This document shows, piece after piece, positions 15,573 through 24,014 of a stretch of 64,000 nucleotides of DNA. Position 1 is the stretch's first letter, and the number at the start of each line of letters is the position of its first letter. Source of the DNA: RGIG9115 sp045128915 (lineage in GTDB: Bacteria > Bacillota > Clostridia > UBA1381); the NCBI GenBank assembly GCA_045128915.1, contig JBGVIT010000033.1, positions 62,001 to 126,000 on the forward strand, read 5' to 3'. Both the position numbers and the translations under genes were made by a program. Under the pieces are notes generated by a model, which searched no databases, was not told where the DNA came from, and was given only the letters and a program-made list of their open reading frames with translations.

Positions 15573-16079
15573 ATGGCAGAAGCAAAGTATTATAATTTTA
15601 TAGACATATTAAATTTCTTGAATTTTGACTATGAGTTCAAGGAAGACAAAATGTTCCCCAGAAAGTATCCATTTAATATGGGAAGAGACAAGGTTGAATT
15701 TTCGTGGGGTCAGGTTCTTATCCCTAAATATGGTATAAGAGAAATGGTTCAGAATAAGATTTCTGACATAGAAGACAAGCCTCTGAGAGAACTTAAGATG
15801 ATGTATCAGATTCCATTTTCAACAGACAATAATGGAATAGGGGTAATTAACCAAAATATCTCTTTAACTTTTGACTACGCTCACACTTATAAATATGGCG
15901 AAATAACCAAGTCAATATATGAGTGTTGTTTCTGGATATTAGAAAACGCTGTTAAGACAAATGATTTCTATATTGTCGAGAGCGAAAAGGTTATGGAATT
16001 CTTTAGCTATTGTATCATTGATAATCAGTGGGGATTGGGTTCTATGGAGATTTGTTCAGCACCGAGCAAAAAGTTTTAA
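15573..16079 (+). CDS. Hypothetical protein, 168 aa
   Basis: Not recognised; a mixed alpha/beta sequence rich in aromatic residues (YYNFIDILNFLNFDYEF; VEFSWGQVLIPKYGI). Clear ribosome site AAAAGGAGAAAC. Confidence 0.6.
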   Translation: MAEAKYYNFIDILNFLNFDYEFKEDKMFPRKYPFNMGRDKVEFSWGQVLIPKYGIREMVQNKISDIEDKPLRELKMMYQIPFSTDNNGIGVINQNISLTFDYAHTYKYGEITKSIYECCFWILENAVKTNDFYIVESEKVMEFFSYCIIDNQWGLGSMEICSAPSKKF

Positions 16080-16091
16080 GAGGGTAAAAAC

Positions 16092-16298
16092 ATGCAAGAA
16101 GTAAGTGGTGATTGCATTCACGGTTATTCAGGCTTTAGCATTAGAGTGCCGAAAACAATTGCAAGAGTAAAATTGTGTGGTGGAGCATTAGTATTTAATT
16201 TCGATGACACTATGCAGTTTGAAATGCCGACAGAAGAACAGCGTAAAAATTTAAAGAAGACCTTTGGTATTGAAGTCGAATGGGTTAACGAAAATTAA
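16092..16298 (+). CDS. Small hypothetical protein, 68 aa
   Basis: Beta-rich (YSGFSIRVPKTIARVKLCGG; LVFNFDDTMQFEMP) with a short C-terminal helix. Not recognised. Stop codon TAA lies within its neighbour's TTAAGAGGT ribosome site. Confidence 0.5.
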   Translation: MQEVSGDCIHGYSGFSIRVPKTIARVKLCGGALVFNFDDTMQFEMPTEEQRKNLKKTFGIEVEWVNEN

Positions 16299-16311
16299 GA
16301 GGTAAATATAT

Positions 16312-16637
16312 ATGAAAATTATAAATTTAGGTAGAGGTCAAGGTAAAACTCTGAAGCTGCTTTATGCAAGCGAATGGAATGATATTCCTATTTTGTGTGC
16401 AAGTCATTCTCAAAAGGATTACCTGATAGATATGGCAAATAACTTAGGATTAAAAATTCCAGAGCCTATCGTTGCTTGGGATTTAACATCAACTACGATT
16501 AAAAAAATAACGATATGTATGTAGATGAAGCACATTGGGTATTGCAGAGTTTGTTGAAATCTATGGGTATGAAAGGCGAAGTTAAAGCGGTCACTTTTAC
16601 TTCAGATGAATTAAATGACTTAAAACAGGGATTTTAA
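16312..16637 (+). pseudogene. P-loop NTPase split by a frameshift at an A7 run
   Basis: Frame 1 starts at ATG 16312 and carries Walker A (INLGRGQGKTLKLLYAS) but stops at 16522-16524. A minus-one shift at the seven A's at 16501-16507 gives NNDMYVDEAHWVLQSLL, a textbook Walker B, and continues to the stop at 16637, for about 109 residues in all. Both motifs are intact on either side, so the break is recent, a sequencing error, or a programmed or transcriptional slip on the A run. The codon context (ATT AAA AAA ATA) is not a standard slippery heptamer. The neighbouring ribosome sites look normal. Confidence 0.6.
16620..16637 (+). promoter_or_regulatory. Recurrent palindromic element, copy 7 (perfect, within coding sequence)
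   Basis: TTAAAA-CAGGGA-TTTTAA, read as the last codons and stop of the shifted frame of the NTPase, then GAGGTTGACTAATG of the next gene. The element is kept although it overlaps coding DNA. Confidence 0.55.
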
Positions 16638-16648
16638 GAGGTTGACTA

Positions 16649-16825
16649 ATGAAAGAAAGAATTATCAACATAACTGTTTCATTTGATATGACAGACATTC
16701 CAATTGGTTCAACAATTACACCAAAAGAAAAGGTTAAAGAAATTGTAGAAAAAGAAATAGCAGAAACATTTGGTTGGGATGAGGGCTTTCGTGATTTAAA
16801 AGTTGATGTTATAGACAAAGATTAA
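16649..16825 (+). CDS. Small hypothetical protein, 58 aa
   Basis: ATG 16649 with TTTTAAGAGGTTGACTA before it. Reads MKERIINITVSFDMTD, then PIGSTITPKEKVKEIVEKEI and a short acidic C-terminus. Beta strand plus helix; not recognised. Spacing to both neighbours is operon-like. Confidence 0.55.
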   Translation: MKERIINITVSFDMTDIPIGSTITPKEKVKEIVEKEIAETFGWDEGFRDLKVDVIDKD

Positions 16826-16837
16826 GAGGTGGAACTT

Positions 16838-17023
16838 ATGGACGAAAAGAAATTTGTAACAATAGAAATGTTTGAACAGTATCATAAGAAGCTTATGGAG
16901 TACATAGGCATGCACGATGATTTGATTCTTAATGGCGAAACAACTTGTCCTAAGTGTGGTGCTACTATTACGAGCGACAAGTGTGATAAGTGTGATGCTG
17001 AGAAGGCTGAGGTACAAGAATGA
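16838..17023 (+). CDS. Small zinc-ribbon protein, 61 aa
   Basis: ATG 16838 follows TTAAGAGGTGGAACTT; the GTG at 16829 is part of that ribosome site. A helical N-terminus precedes a compact CPKCGATITSDKCDKC zinc ribbon. The stop overlaps the next ATG (ATGA at 17020). Confidence 0.6.
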   Translation: MDEKKFVTIEMFEQYHKKLMEYIGMHDDLILNGETTCPKCGATITSDKCDKCDAEKAEVQE

Positions 17024-17382
17024 TATATACAAGTTATTTTGCGAAAATAAAATCTTTGCCTCCAGACATTATGCCGATTTCAATTTGTGGCAAGGCTCCT
17101 GATTGGTATAAAGGGTGTCAATATAAGAAATTAGCGCCTAAGTACGACTTCTTTATGGAGTGGAAGAAGAACCACGACAATGATTATTATATTAAGTGCT
17201 TTAATGAGCAAGTATTAAACAAATTAAGTCCACACGCAATAGTTACTGAATTGTATATTCTATCACAAGGTAAAGATGTTGCACTTATTTGCTATGAGAA
17301 ACCAAGTGATTTTTGCCATAGACATTTGGTAGCCGATTGGTTAAACGAGCATATGATTGAATGTAAAGAGTGGACGAAATAA
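17020..17382 (+). CDS. DUF488-like protein
   Basis: 120 residues beginning IYTSYFAKIKSLP. DVALICYEKPSDFCHRHLVADWL is the DUF488 signature (cysteine plus CHRH). DUF488 proteins are small uncharacterised proteins found in bacteria and phages and suspected to be enzymes. Probably translationally coupled to the preceding zinc-ribbon gene. Confidence 0.75.
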   Translation: MIYTSYFAKIKSLPPDIMPISICGKAPDWYKGCQYKKLAPKYDFFMEWKKNHDNDYYIKCFNEQVLNKLSPHAIVTELYILSQGKDVALICYEKPSDFCHRHLVADWLNEHMIECKEWTK

Positions 17383-17404
17383 ACAAAGATTTTAAGAGGT
17401 AAAT

Positions 17405-17788
17405 ATGGGCAAGTTATGGAAAAGCGAGGAAGATAAACTTATAAAGAGTGGTCGAAAATGGGCGGAATGCGGTTATATTCCATACAGATATGCCGAATTA
17501 TTTTGTGAAAAGTGCGGTAAGAGTGTGGGCATACACGATATTGTATGCACTAACTTGCAAACTTTTAAGTATTGTGCGGATTGTGTAAAACCATATGTGC
17601 GTACCGTCCCTTTCGACTTGACCGAGGATAAAGAAATTATTTTTGATAATGGTAATGTGGTTCAGATTAAATATAAAGGTGGTTATTATCAAGAGTTGGT
17701 CACAGATAAAATTTGTTACTTTAATAAAAAAGGTAGATATATAAAAGTAAAAGGTAAGACCTATTACTTGAACGAACATATAAAATAA
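17405..17788 (+). CDS. Zinc-ribbon hypothetical protein, 127 aa
   Basis: Residues about 30-62 hold a possible four-cysteine site (FCEKCGKSVG ... YCADCVKPY); the second half is beta-rich (NGNVVQIKYKGGYYQEL). Not recognised. Ribosome site TTTTAAGAGGTAAAT. Confidence 0.55.
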   Translation: MGKLWKSEEDKLIKSGRKWAECGYIPYRYAELFCEKCGKSVGIHDIVCTNLQTFKYCADCVKPYVRTVPFDLTEDKEIIFDNGNVVQIKYKGGYYQELVTDKICYFNKKGRYIKVKGKTYYLNEHIK

Positions 17789-17797
17789 AGGTTTTAA
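17780..17797 (+). promoter_or_regulatory. Recurrent palindromic element, copy 8
   Basis: ATAAAA-TAAAGG-TTTTAA followed by GAGGTAAGAGTATG of the next gene. Confidence 0.5.
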
Positions 17798-17808
17798 GAG
17801 GTAAGAGT

Positions 17809-18072
17809 ATGACGGCAGAAGAAAGGTTGTTGGAATATGGTTACGAGGGCATTAAATATTTAACTGATTATAGTTATGATGATGCTCTTATTGGTGTTAC
17901 CGAAGATGGTAGAGCGGTTTATGATTTTAATAAGATGATAGATTGGCTTGTAGACGAAGAAGGCTGGACTGACGAAGAGGCAGTAGAATGGATAGAATAC
18001 AATACTTTGAGAGCGATACCTTATTTTGGTGAAGGCGCTCCCATTATTATGTATCCATTGCCGACAGAATAA
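17809..18072 (+). CDS. Conserved acidic phage protein, 87 aa
   Basis: Typical stretches are GYEGIKYLTDYSYDDALIG and IDWLVDEEGWTDEEAVEWIE, with PYFGEGAPIIMYPLP at the end. I recognise this as a recurrent small protein of clostridial phages, without known function. It is the last gene before promoter 3. Confidence 0.65.
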   Translation: MTAEERLLEYGYEGIKYLTDYSYDDALIGVTEDGRAVYDFNKMIDWLVDEEGWTDEEAVEWIEYNTLRAIPYFGEGAPIIMYPLPTE

Positions 18073-18129
18073 AAAAATTAAATAATTTTCTGAAAAGTAC
18101 TTGACAAATATTTGTTATTGTGATATAAT
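18073..18129 (+). promoter_or_regulatory. Promoter 3 (shared class)
   Basis: TTGACA 18101-18106, 17-base spacer, TATAAT 18124-18129, upstream element AATAATTTTCTGAAAA. Confidence 0.85.
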
Positions 18130-18134
18130 ATCAG

Positions 18135-18180
18135 CGTAAGAGATTTGTGTCTTTTATGATTATAATTATTAAGGTTATAT
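18135..18180 (+). promoter_or_regulatory. Structured leader of the polymerase gene
   Basis: CGTAAGAGA-TTTGTG-TCTTTTATG forms a 9-bp stem (18135-18158, two G-T pairs) at the expected 5' end. It is followed by ATTATTAAGGTTATATAAG. Confidence 0.55.
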
Positions 18181-18194
18181 AAGAAGGTGTAATA

Positions 18195-21100
18195 ATGACC
18201 AATATAAACAAAAATTATGTAGTGTATCATTTACACAGCGACCTATCTAACGGAGTCACCAACATTGACTCTGTTACCAAATATAAAGAGTATGTAGAAT
18301 ATGCAAAGTCTCTTGGTATGACCGCTTTGGCGTTTGCCGAACACGGCAACATTTTTGAGTGGGTTCATAAGAAAGAGGCTATTGAGGCTGTCGAAATGAA
18401 ATATATTCACGCTGCTGAAGTTTACTTGACAACCGATATAGATGTTGATAATAAACACAGAGATAATTATCACTGTGTTTTAATTGCTAAAAACTATGAT
18501 GGTGTAAAAGAATTAAACAAATTAATTTCTAGTTCTTTTAATAGAGATGATTATCATTACTACTATGCACCTCGTATTAGTTTTAATGAATTGTTTGCTA
18601 CATCAGATAATATTATTGTCACTACGGCTTGTCTTGGTGGTGTTATCAATAAAGCTGATAATAATCTCAAAGCAGAGTTTTTAAAGTTTTTAATAAAAAA
18701 CAAACATAGATGCTATCTTGAAATACAGCATCATAACTGTGCAGACCAAGCTACATACAATAAACTTCTTTATATAATTCATCAAAAAACAGGAATACCA
18801 CTCATTGCAGGAACCGACACACATTGCTTAAACGACACTCATATAGAAGGTAGAAGCATTCTGCAAAAGGCTAAGAATGTATTCTTTTCTGATGAGGAAT
18901 CTTGGGATTTAACTTTTAAGACATATGAAGAATTGGTTGAAGCATATAGAAAGCAAAATGCTTTGCCTGAAGAAGTTTATTTGCAAGCCATTGAGAATAC
19001 CAATGCGATGGCAGACTCTATTGAAGAGTTTAAGTTGGATTACTCAAAGAAGTATCCTAAGTTATACAACGATTCTGAAAAGGCTCTAAAAGAAAAGATT
19101 ATAAAAGGCATCAAAAATAGAGGTGTTGACAAGTACGATAATTTTAATGAGTATAAAAAGAAAATTCAGTATGAGTTAGAGACCTACAAATATAATGGTG
19201 CAATTGACTTTCTGCTACTTGAAGAAGACTATAAATCCGAATTAAAGAGACAAGGTGTAAGTTATGGTTATTCCAGAGGTTCGGTTAGCGGAAGCATAAT
19301 TGCATATTTACTTGGGATTACAGAAGTAGATTCTATTAAATATGGTCTTAATTTCGAGCGATTCATGAATAAAGAGCGTGTTTCTCTTGCCGATGTCGAT
19401 ACTGACTGGTCTAAGAAAGATAGATACAAAGTAAGAGAATACTTGTTTAATAAAGATGGTTTATATTGTTGTGACATTATTACCTTTAATACCATTGCTT
19501 TAAAGGGTGCTATCAAAGATGTTGGTAGAGCATTAGGATTAAGCGTAGACGAAACACAGACAATTAGCGATGCAGTATATCAAGACGAAGATAAAAAGGA
19601 TTGCATTGACGATTTTTATGTGAAGAAATATCCAGAGCTATTTAAATATGTGGATATTGTAAAAGGTACAATTGTTTCCATTGGCAACCATCCAGCAGGA
19701 CTTGTCGTGTCACCGTTTCCAATAGACGAATGGTTTGGTTTGTGTAGTACAAAGACAAATGAAAATATGATTTCTCAAATTAATATGAAGGAATTAGACG
19801 GTTTACAATTTGTTAAGCTGGATGTCCTTGGTCTTGACTGTGTAGGTCTAATTAATGAAACTTGTGATTTGGCTGGCATTCAAAGAATTACACCAGATAA
19901 CATTTCATTTAATGATAAAAAGGTTTGGGATGAAATCAGAGACGACTGCACAATGATATTTCAGTTTGAATCGTCATACGCTGGCGATTACATCAAACAA
20001 CTGCTTAGCGATGAAACAATTGCAAAGATAAAAGAAGAAAATGAAAACTTCTCATATATAGATTTGATGTCAATGGCAAATGGTGCTATTAGACCTGCTG
20101 GTGCGAGTTATCGTGATGAACTATCAAGAGGTGAATATCGAGACAATGGACACGAAGCATTAAACAAATTCCTTGCTCCTACACTTGGATATCTGGTATA
20201 TCAAGAGCAAATCATTGAGTTCTTACATAGTTTTTGTGGCTATACAATGGGCGAAGCTGACATTGTACGAAGAGGTTTCGCAAAGAAAACTGGTACTGAT
20301 AAGTTTATACCCAAAATTAAAGAGGGCTTTAACAAGACCATGAAAGAAAAGTATGGTGTTGACGAAGAAGAGTCAAATAAGCTCATTGAAAACTTTATCC
20401 AAGTTATTATTGACGCTAGTTCGTACCTTTTCTCTTTGAATCACGCTACACCGTATAGTTTTCTTGGATATGTTGTTGGTTGGTTAAGATGTTATTATAA
20501 ACTAGAAACAGTTACAACCGCCCTAAATATTTATGAGGGCGATTCAGATAAGTGTTTAGAGATATTGCAATATGCAAAGAAAAATAATATCGAAATTAAA
20601 CCTATTCGCTTTGGTAAGTCGGGTAGTTTTTACACTATGGACAAAGAAAATGGTGTAATCTACAAAGGAATTAGTAGTATTAAGTTTTGCAATGCTCAGA
20701 TAGCAAATGAACTATTAGAGTTGGCAAAAAACAAATATAATTCTTTTATAAGCTTGTTAAAAGATATAAAAGAAAAAACGACTTTAAATTCAAGACAGCT
20801 TGAAATTCTTATTCGACTTAATTTCTTTTCTGATTTTGGTAATAATAAATATCTTTTAGGTGTAAATGAGATTTATGACAAGTTTGCTAACGCAAAAATT
20901 ATTGCAAAGAAAAAGATGGAAGAATTAGGGGTATCAGAATATCTAATGACAAAGTATTCTGGCAAAGAGACTCCGAGCCAATATCGTGACATTGATAATT
21001 TAGGATTAATCAAGGAATTATGCAACCAAATAAATAATGAATCACTTGGCATAGTGGAGCAGATTGCTTCCGAAGTTGAATTCCTTGGATATGCTAATTA

Positions 21101-21383
21101 TATTAATAAAGATATATCTGAAAATTATTATATTGTAACGAATTTTGATGATAGTAAAAGTGCAACTCGTCCATATTGTACCCTCTATAGAATATGCGAT
21201 GGCGAAAAAATAGATACAAGGGTTAATAGGTCTGAAGTGTTTAAGAGAAATCCGTTTGGGTTGTTCTCCGTAATCAATATGCCTGTGACTACATATGAAT
21301 ATAAGAAGATAAAAGATGGAGATAAGTGGGTTGATAGTGAGGAAATGAGAGTTGTTATGGCAGAATTTGAGGTTATAAAATGA
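18195..21383 (+). CDS. dnaE: DNA polymerase III alpha subunit, DnaE type
   Basis: 1062 residues, close to host DnaE length. A PHP domain opens the protein (HLHSD at 12-16, AEHGN at 48-52, then AAEVYLT and AGTDTHCLN), with metal ligands kept, so proofreading by this domain is possible. The palm has YSRGSVSGSIIAYLLGIT and the acidic triad in SLADVDTDW (D400, D402, D404). SIGNHPAGLVVSP and YLVYQEQIIEFL are further C-family signatures. No clear C-terminal OB domain or beta-clamp motif was found. It should be the phage replicative polymerase; Bacillus phage SPbeta encodes a comparable enzyme. The stop overlaps the next gene (ATGA). Confidence 0.95.
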   Translation: MTNINKNYVVYHLHSDLSNGVTNIDSVTKYKEYVEYAKSLGMTALAFAEHGNIFEWVHKKEAIEAVEMKYIHAAEVYLTTDIDVDNKHRDNYHCVLIAKNYDGVKELNKLISSSFNRDDYHYYYAPRISFNELFATSDNIIVTTACLGGVINKADNNLKAEFLKFLIKNKHRCYLEIQHHNCADQATYNKLLYIIHQKTGIPLIAGTDTHCLNDTHIEGRSILQKAKNVFFSDEESWDLTFKTYEELVEAYRKQNALPEEVYLQAIENTNAMADSIEEFKLDYSKKYPKLYNDSEKALKEKIIKGIKNRGVDKYDNFNEYKKKIQYELETYKYNGAIDFLLLEEDYKSELKRQGVSYGYSRGSVSGSIIAYLLGITEVDSIKYGLNFERFMNKERVSLADVDTDWSKKDRYKVREYLFNKDGLYCCDIITFNTIALKGAIKDVGRALGLSVDETQTISDAVYQDEDKKDCIDDFYVKKYPELFKYVDIVKGTIVSIGNHPAGLVVSPFPIDEWFGLCSTKTNENMISQINMKELDGLQFVKLDVLGLDCVGLINETCDLAGIQRITPDNISFNDKKVWDEIRDDCTMIFQFESSYAGDYIKQLLSDETIAKIKEENENFSYIDLMSMANGAIRPAGASYRDELSRGEYRDNGHEALNKFLAPTLGYLVYQEQIIEFLHSFCGYTMGEADIVRRGFAKKTGTDKFIPKIKEGFNKTMKEKYGVDEEESNKLIENFIQVIIDASSYLFSLNHATPYSFLGYVVGWLRCYYKLETVTTALNIYEGDSDKCLEILQYAKKNNIEIKPIRFGKSGSFYTMDKENGVIYKGISSIKFCNAQIANELLELAKNKYNSFISLLKDIKEKTTLNSRQLEILIRLNFFSDFGNNKYLLGVNEIYDKFANAKIIAKKKMEELGVSEYLMTKYSGKETPSQYRDIDNLGLIKELCNQINNESLGIVEQIASEVEFLGYANYINKDISENYYIVTNFDDSKSATRPYCTLYRICDGEKIDTRVNRSEVFKRNPFGLFSVINMPVTTYEYKKIKDGDKWVDSEEMRVVMAEFEVIK

Positions 21384-23716
21384 GTGAAATAAAACAATTT
21401 AAATTTAAAGGGGTAGTTATTAGGTGTACTTATAACACGCCAGATTATAAGATATACGCTGTCGAAGTCAATAAAAAAGACTACCCCGATATCAAACAAA
21501 ATAAATATGGCAATGTTAGTATCTTGGGCGAATTAAGCGACCTAACATTGGGTGTCGAATATGAAATTACAGCCGAGGAGCAACTAAATAAGTACGGAGT
21601 TAGCTATAAGGTTGTCAATGTCAAGCGTGACATACCAACTACTACCGAGGGCACATATGCTTTTCTTTCTGAAATCCTCACATTTAATCAGGCGAGTACT
21701 TTGGTAGAACATTATCCCAATATTATCCAAAAGGTCAAAGATAATGACTTAGATGACATAGACCTTTCTAAACTCAAAGGCATAGGCGAAAAGACATTTG
21801 AGATTATTAAGGATAAGATAATAACAAATTTTGCTCTCATGGATTTGGTCATCGAATTCAAGAATGTCTTATCAATGAATATGATTAAGAAGATTTACGA
21901 TAAATATTCTTCTATTGATAAGCTTAAAGAGAAGTTAAAGACCGAGCCTTATACTACATTAACAAGAATATCTGGCATTGGCTTTAAGACCGCAGATAGT
22001 ATTATTCTTCAGTTGCAAAAAGAAAACATCATAGATTTCGGTTATGATGTTAAGACTTCACCAGACCGTTGTCTGTCTTGTATGTTATATATATTAGAAG
22101 AAAACGAAAATGAAGGTCATACTTGTATGAATCTTGCTGACCTTAGACAGCAGTGCTTAAAAACAGTGTCTGCTTGTGCCGACCATTTTGTAAATGTTAT
22201 CAAGGACGATAACATTTATTATAATAAAGAAGATATGACAGTTGCTCTTCGTAAAACTTATGAAACCGAAAAATATATTGCAGATACAATTCTTGCAAAT
22301 ATTCACAACATAAACAATGTGTGGGATTATGATGTTGAAAAGTATAGAAAAGTTGGCGAGTTTGAACTATCGGATGAACAGATAAAAATTCTTGATGTAG
22401 TGTGCAAAAACAACATTGCCATTCTCAACGGCTTTGCTGGTTCTGGTAAAACATATTCAACTAAGGGCATTATTAATATGCTAAAGAGCAATAACAAATC
22501 TTTTAAACTATTTTCTCCTACGGGACGAGCAGCGAAGGTTTTGCACGAAAACACCAAAGAAGATGCTTCTACCATTCATAGGGGATTAGGATATGTTCCA
22601 CCTAACACTTGGACATATAACGAAGAACACAAGCTATCTACAGACATTGTAATAGTCGATGAGTTTTCAATGGTTGATATATGGTTATTTAAGAAATTGC
22701 TTGATGCAATTGATTTTAAATATACCAAGCTGCTTATAATTGGTGATAATGCACAGCTTCCTTCAGTGTCTTGTGGCAATTTACTTCATGACTTTATGGA
22801 AGCAAATATAATTCCTACCGTTACTTTGAATAAGATATTTAGATATTCAAGCGGTGGTCTAATGCGTGTAGCAACCGACACAAGATGTTGCCAAGAATAT
22901 TTAACAAAAGATATGAAATCTAAGGCAACTACTTTTGGCGACAATCAAGATTATATGTTTATTGATTTGGCATCTGAATTAATTCCAAAAAATGTGGTAG
23001 CTTTATATAAAAAGTTATTGGATAATGGAAATAGCATTGAAGATATTCAAGTATTAACTGCAAAGAATGTTGGCGATTGTGGTTCTGTAGTTTTAAACAA
23101 TATGATTCAGAGAGTTGCTAATACCAACTATGGCAGCGAAATCAATATGAAAGTTGGAGATACGACCTATTATGAGGGTGATTTAATTCTTCAGACAGTT
23201 AATAATTATGATGCTGAAATGGTAACAACAGCAACATTGTCAACAGACGAATCGGATTCATTTGAAGAAAGTCCATTTGGAGTAGACCCCTTCGGTACAG
23301 ATTATAGTTTTAATCTAAATGATGACAAACCTCAAACGGCATTTGTAGCCAATGGTGAAACAGGAATTATCAAAGAAATTTGCAACACATATGTAATCGT
23401 GGATTTCAATGGCATTCTTGTTAAGTATTATAGAAGTGATATGAATATGGTTAAGTTAGGGTATTGCATCTCAATTCATAAATCGCAGGGCGGCGGCTTT
23501 AAAACGGTAATTTTATGCTCTCCGCAGAGTCACATCTTTATGTTGAATTCAAATTTGCTGTATGTTGGTCTTACTAGAATGAAAGAAAAGTTATATCATT
23601 TGGGAAGTTTACAGAGTGTAAATCAGGCAGTAAAAAAGAAGGCAAATCTTATTCGGCACACTTTCATGCAAAAATTTTTAAAAAATTTCGAAAAAACTAT
23701 TGACAAACAAGAATAA
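21380..23716 (+). CDS. RecD2-like DNA helicase
   Basis: 778 residues, the normal RecD2 length. An N-terminal OB-like region (to about 90) is followed by helix-hairpin-helix segments (KLKGIGEKTFEII; LTRISGIGFKTADSI). Helicase motifs are Walker A LNGFAGSGKTYSTKG (about 350), SPTGRAAKVLHENT, Walker B DIVIVDEFSMVD and C-terminal YCISIHKSQGGGFKT, with YVGLTRMKEKLY. This SF1B family moves 5' to 3' on ssDNA. It is translationally coupled to the polymerase, suggesting a joint role in replication or repair. Its last codons contain promoter 4. Confidence 0.92.
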   Translation: MSEIKQFKFKGVVIRCTYNTPDYKIYAVEVNKKDYPDIKQNKYGNVSILGELSDLTLGVEYEITAEEQLNKYGVSYKVVNVKRDIPTTTEGTYAFLSEILTFNQASTLVEHYPNIIQKVKDNDLDDIDLSKLKGIGEKTFEIIKDKIITNFALMDLVIEFKNVLSMNMIKKIYDKYSSIDKLKEKLKTEPYTTLTRISGIGFKTADSIILQLQKENIIDFGYDVKTSPDRCLSCMLYILEENENEGHTCMNLADLRQQCLKTVSACADHFVNVIKDDNIYYNKEDMTVALRKTYETEKYIADTILANIHNINNVWDYDVEKYRKVGEFELSDEQIKILDVVCKNNIAILNGFAGSGKTYSTKGIINMLKSNNKSFKLFSPTGRAAKVLHENTKEDASTIHRGLGYVPPNTWTYNEEHKLSTDIVIVDEFSMVDIWLFKKLLDAIDFKYTKLLIIGDNAQLPSVSCGNLLHDFMEANIIPTVTLNKIFRYSSGGLMRVATDTRCCQEYLTKDMKSKATTFGDNQDYMFIDLASELIPKNVVALYKKLLDNGNSIEDIQVLTAKNVGDCGSVVLNNMIQRVANTNYGSEINMKVGDTTYYEGDLILQTVNNYDAEMVTTATLSTDESDSFEESPFGVDPFGTDYSFNLNDDKPQTAFVANGETGIIKEICNTYVIVDFNGILVKYYRSDMNMVKLGYCISIHKSQGGGFKTVILCSPQSHIFMLNSNLLYVGLTRMKEKLYHLGSLQSVNQAVKKKANLIRHTFMQKFLKNFEKTIDKQE

Positions 23717-23728
23717 ATAGTGTATAAT
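23671..23728 (+). promoter_or_regulatory. Promoter 4 (shared class), starting inside the helicase gene
   Basis: TTGACA 23700-23705 is still in helicase codons; 17-base spacer; TATAAT 23723-23728, upstream element AAAAATTTCGAAAAAA. The bases from the -10 box onward (TATAATGTTATCGTAAC) nearly repeat promoter 1. Confidence 0.85.
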
Positions 23729-23734
23729 GTTATC

Positions 23735-23784
23735 GTAACATTTAGGGTTTCTAAAATTTTAGAAGCCCTAACAAATAATGTTAT
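23735..23784 (+). promoter_or_regulatory. Long leader hairpin
   Basis: TTAGGGTTTCTAAAA (23742-23756) pairs with TTTTAGAAGCCCTAA (23757-23771) over 15 positions with one G-T pair. The flanks GTAACATT and AATGTTAT can extend it by 8 pairs. There is no T run, so it is probably a 5' stability or regulatory structure. Confidence 0.65.
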
Positions 23785-23808
23785 AAATATTAAGAAAGGA
23801 AAAAAGAA

Positions 23809-24006
23809 ATGAGCGAAAAGAAGACTCAGAAGAAGTCAAACAAGAAGAATGGCAAGTGTAAAATTAAGTGTCGCACCTGTCAGTTTTACATTCCCGAAGA
23901 TGATTATTGCACTGAAAAGGATATTGAATATTGTACCAAGCAGACCAATATAAACTTTTCTAAGTGCGATGATTATTTGATAAAAGAAAACTTAGTTATG
24001 TTTTGA
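23809..24006 (+). CDS. Small Cys-rich protein, 65 aa
   Basis: A very basic N-terminus (MSEKKTQKKSNKKNGKCKIK) is followed by six further cysteines (CRTCQFYIPEDDYC, DIEYC, FSKC), likely binding one or two metal ions. Nucleic-acid binding is plausible. First gene of the ligase/NrdD operon; AAGAAAGGAAAAAAGAA precedes ATG. Confidence 0.6.
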   Translation: MSEKKTQKKSNKKNGKCKIKCRTCQFYIPEDDYCTEKDIEYCTKQTNINFSKCDDYLIKENLVMF

Positions 24007-24014
24007 GGTGAAAA

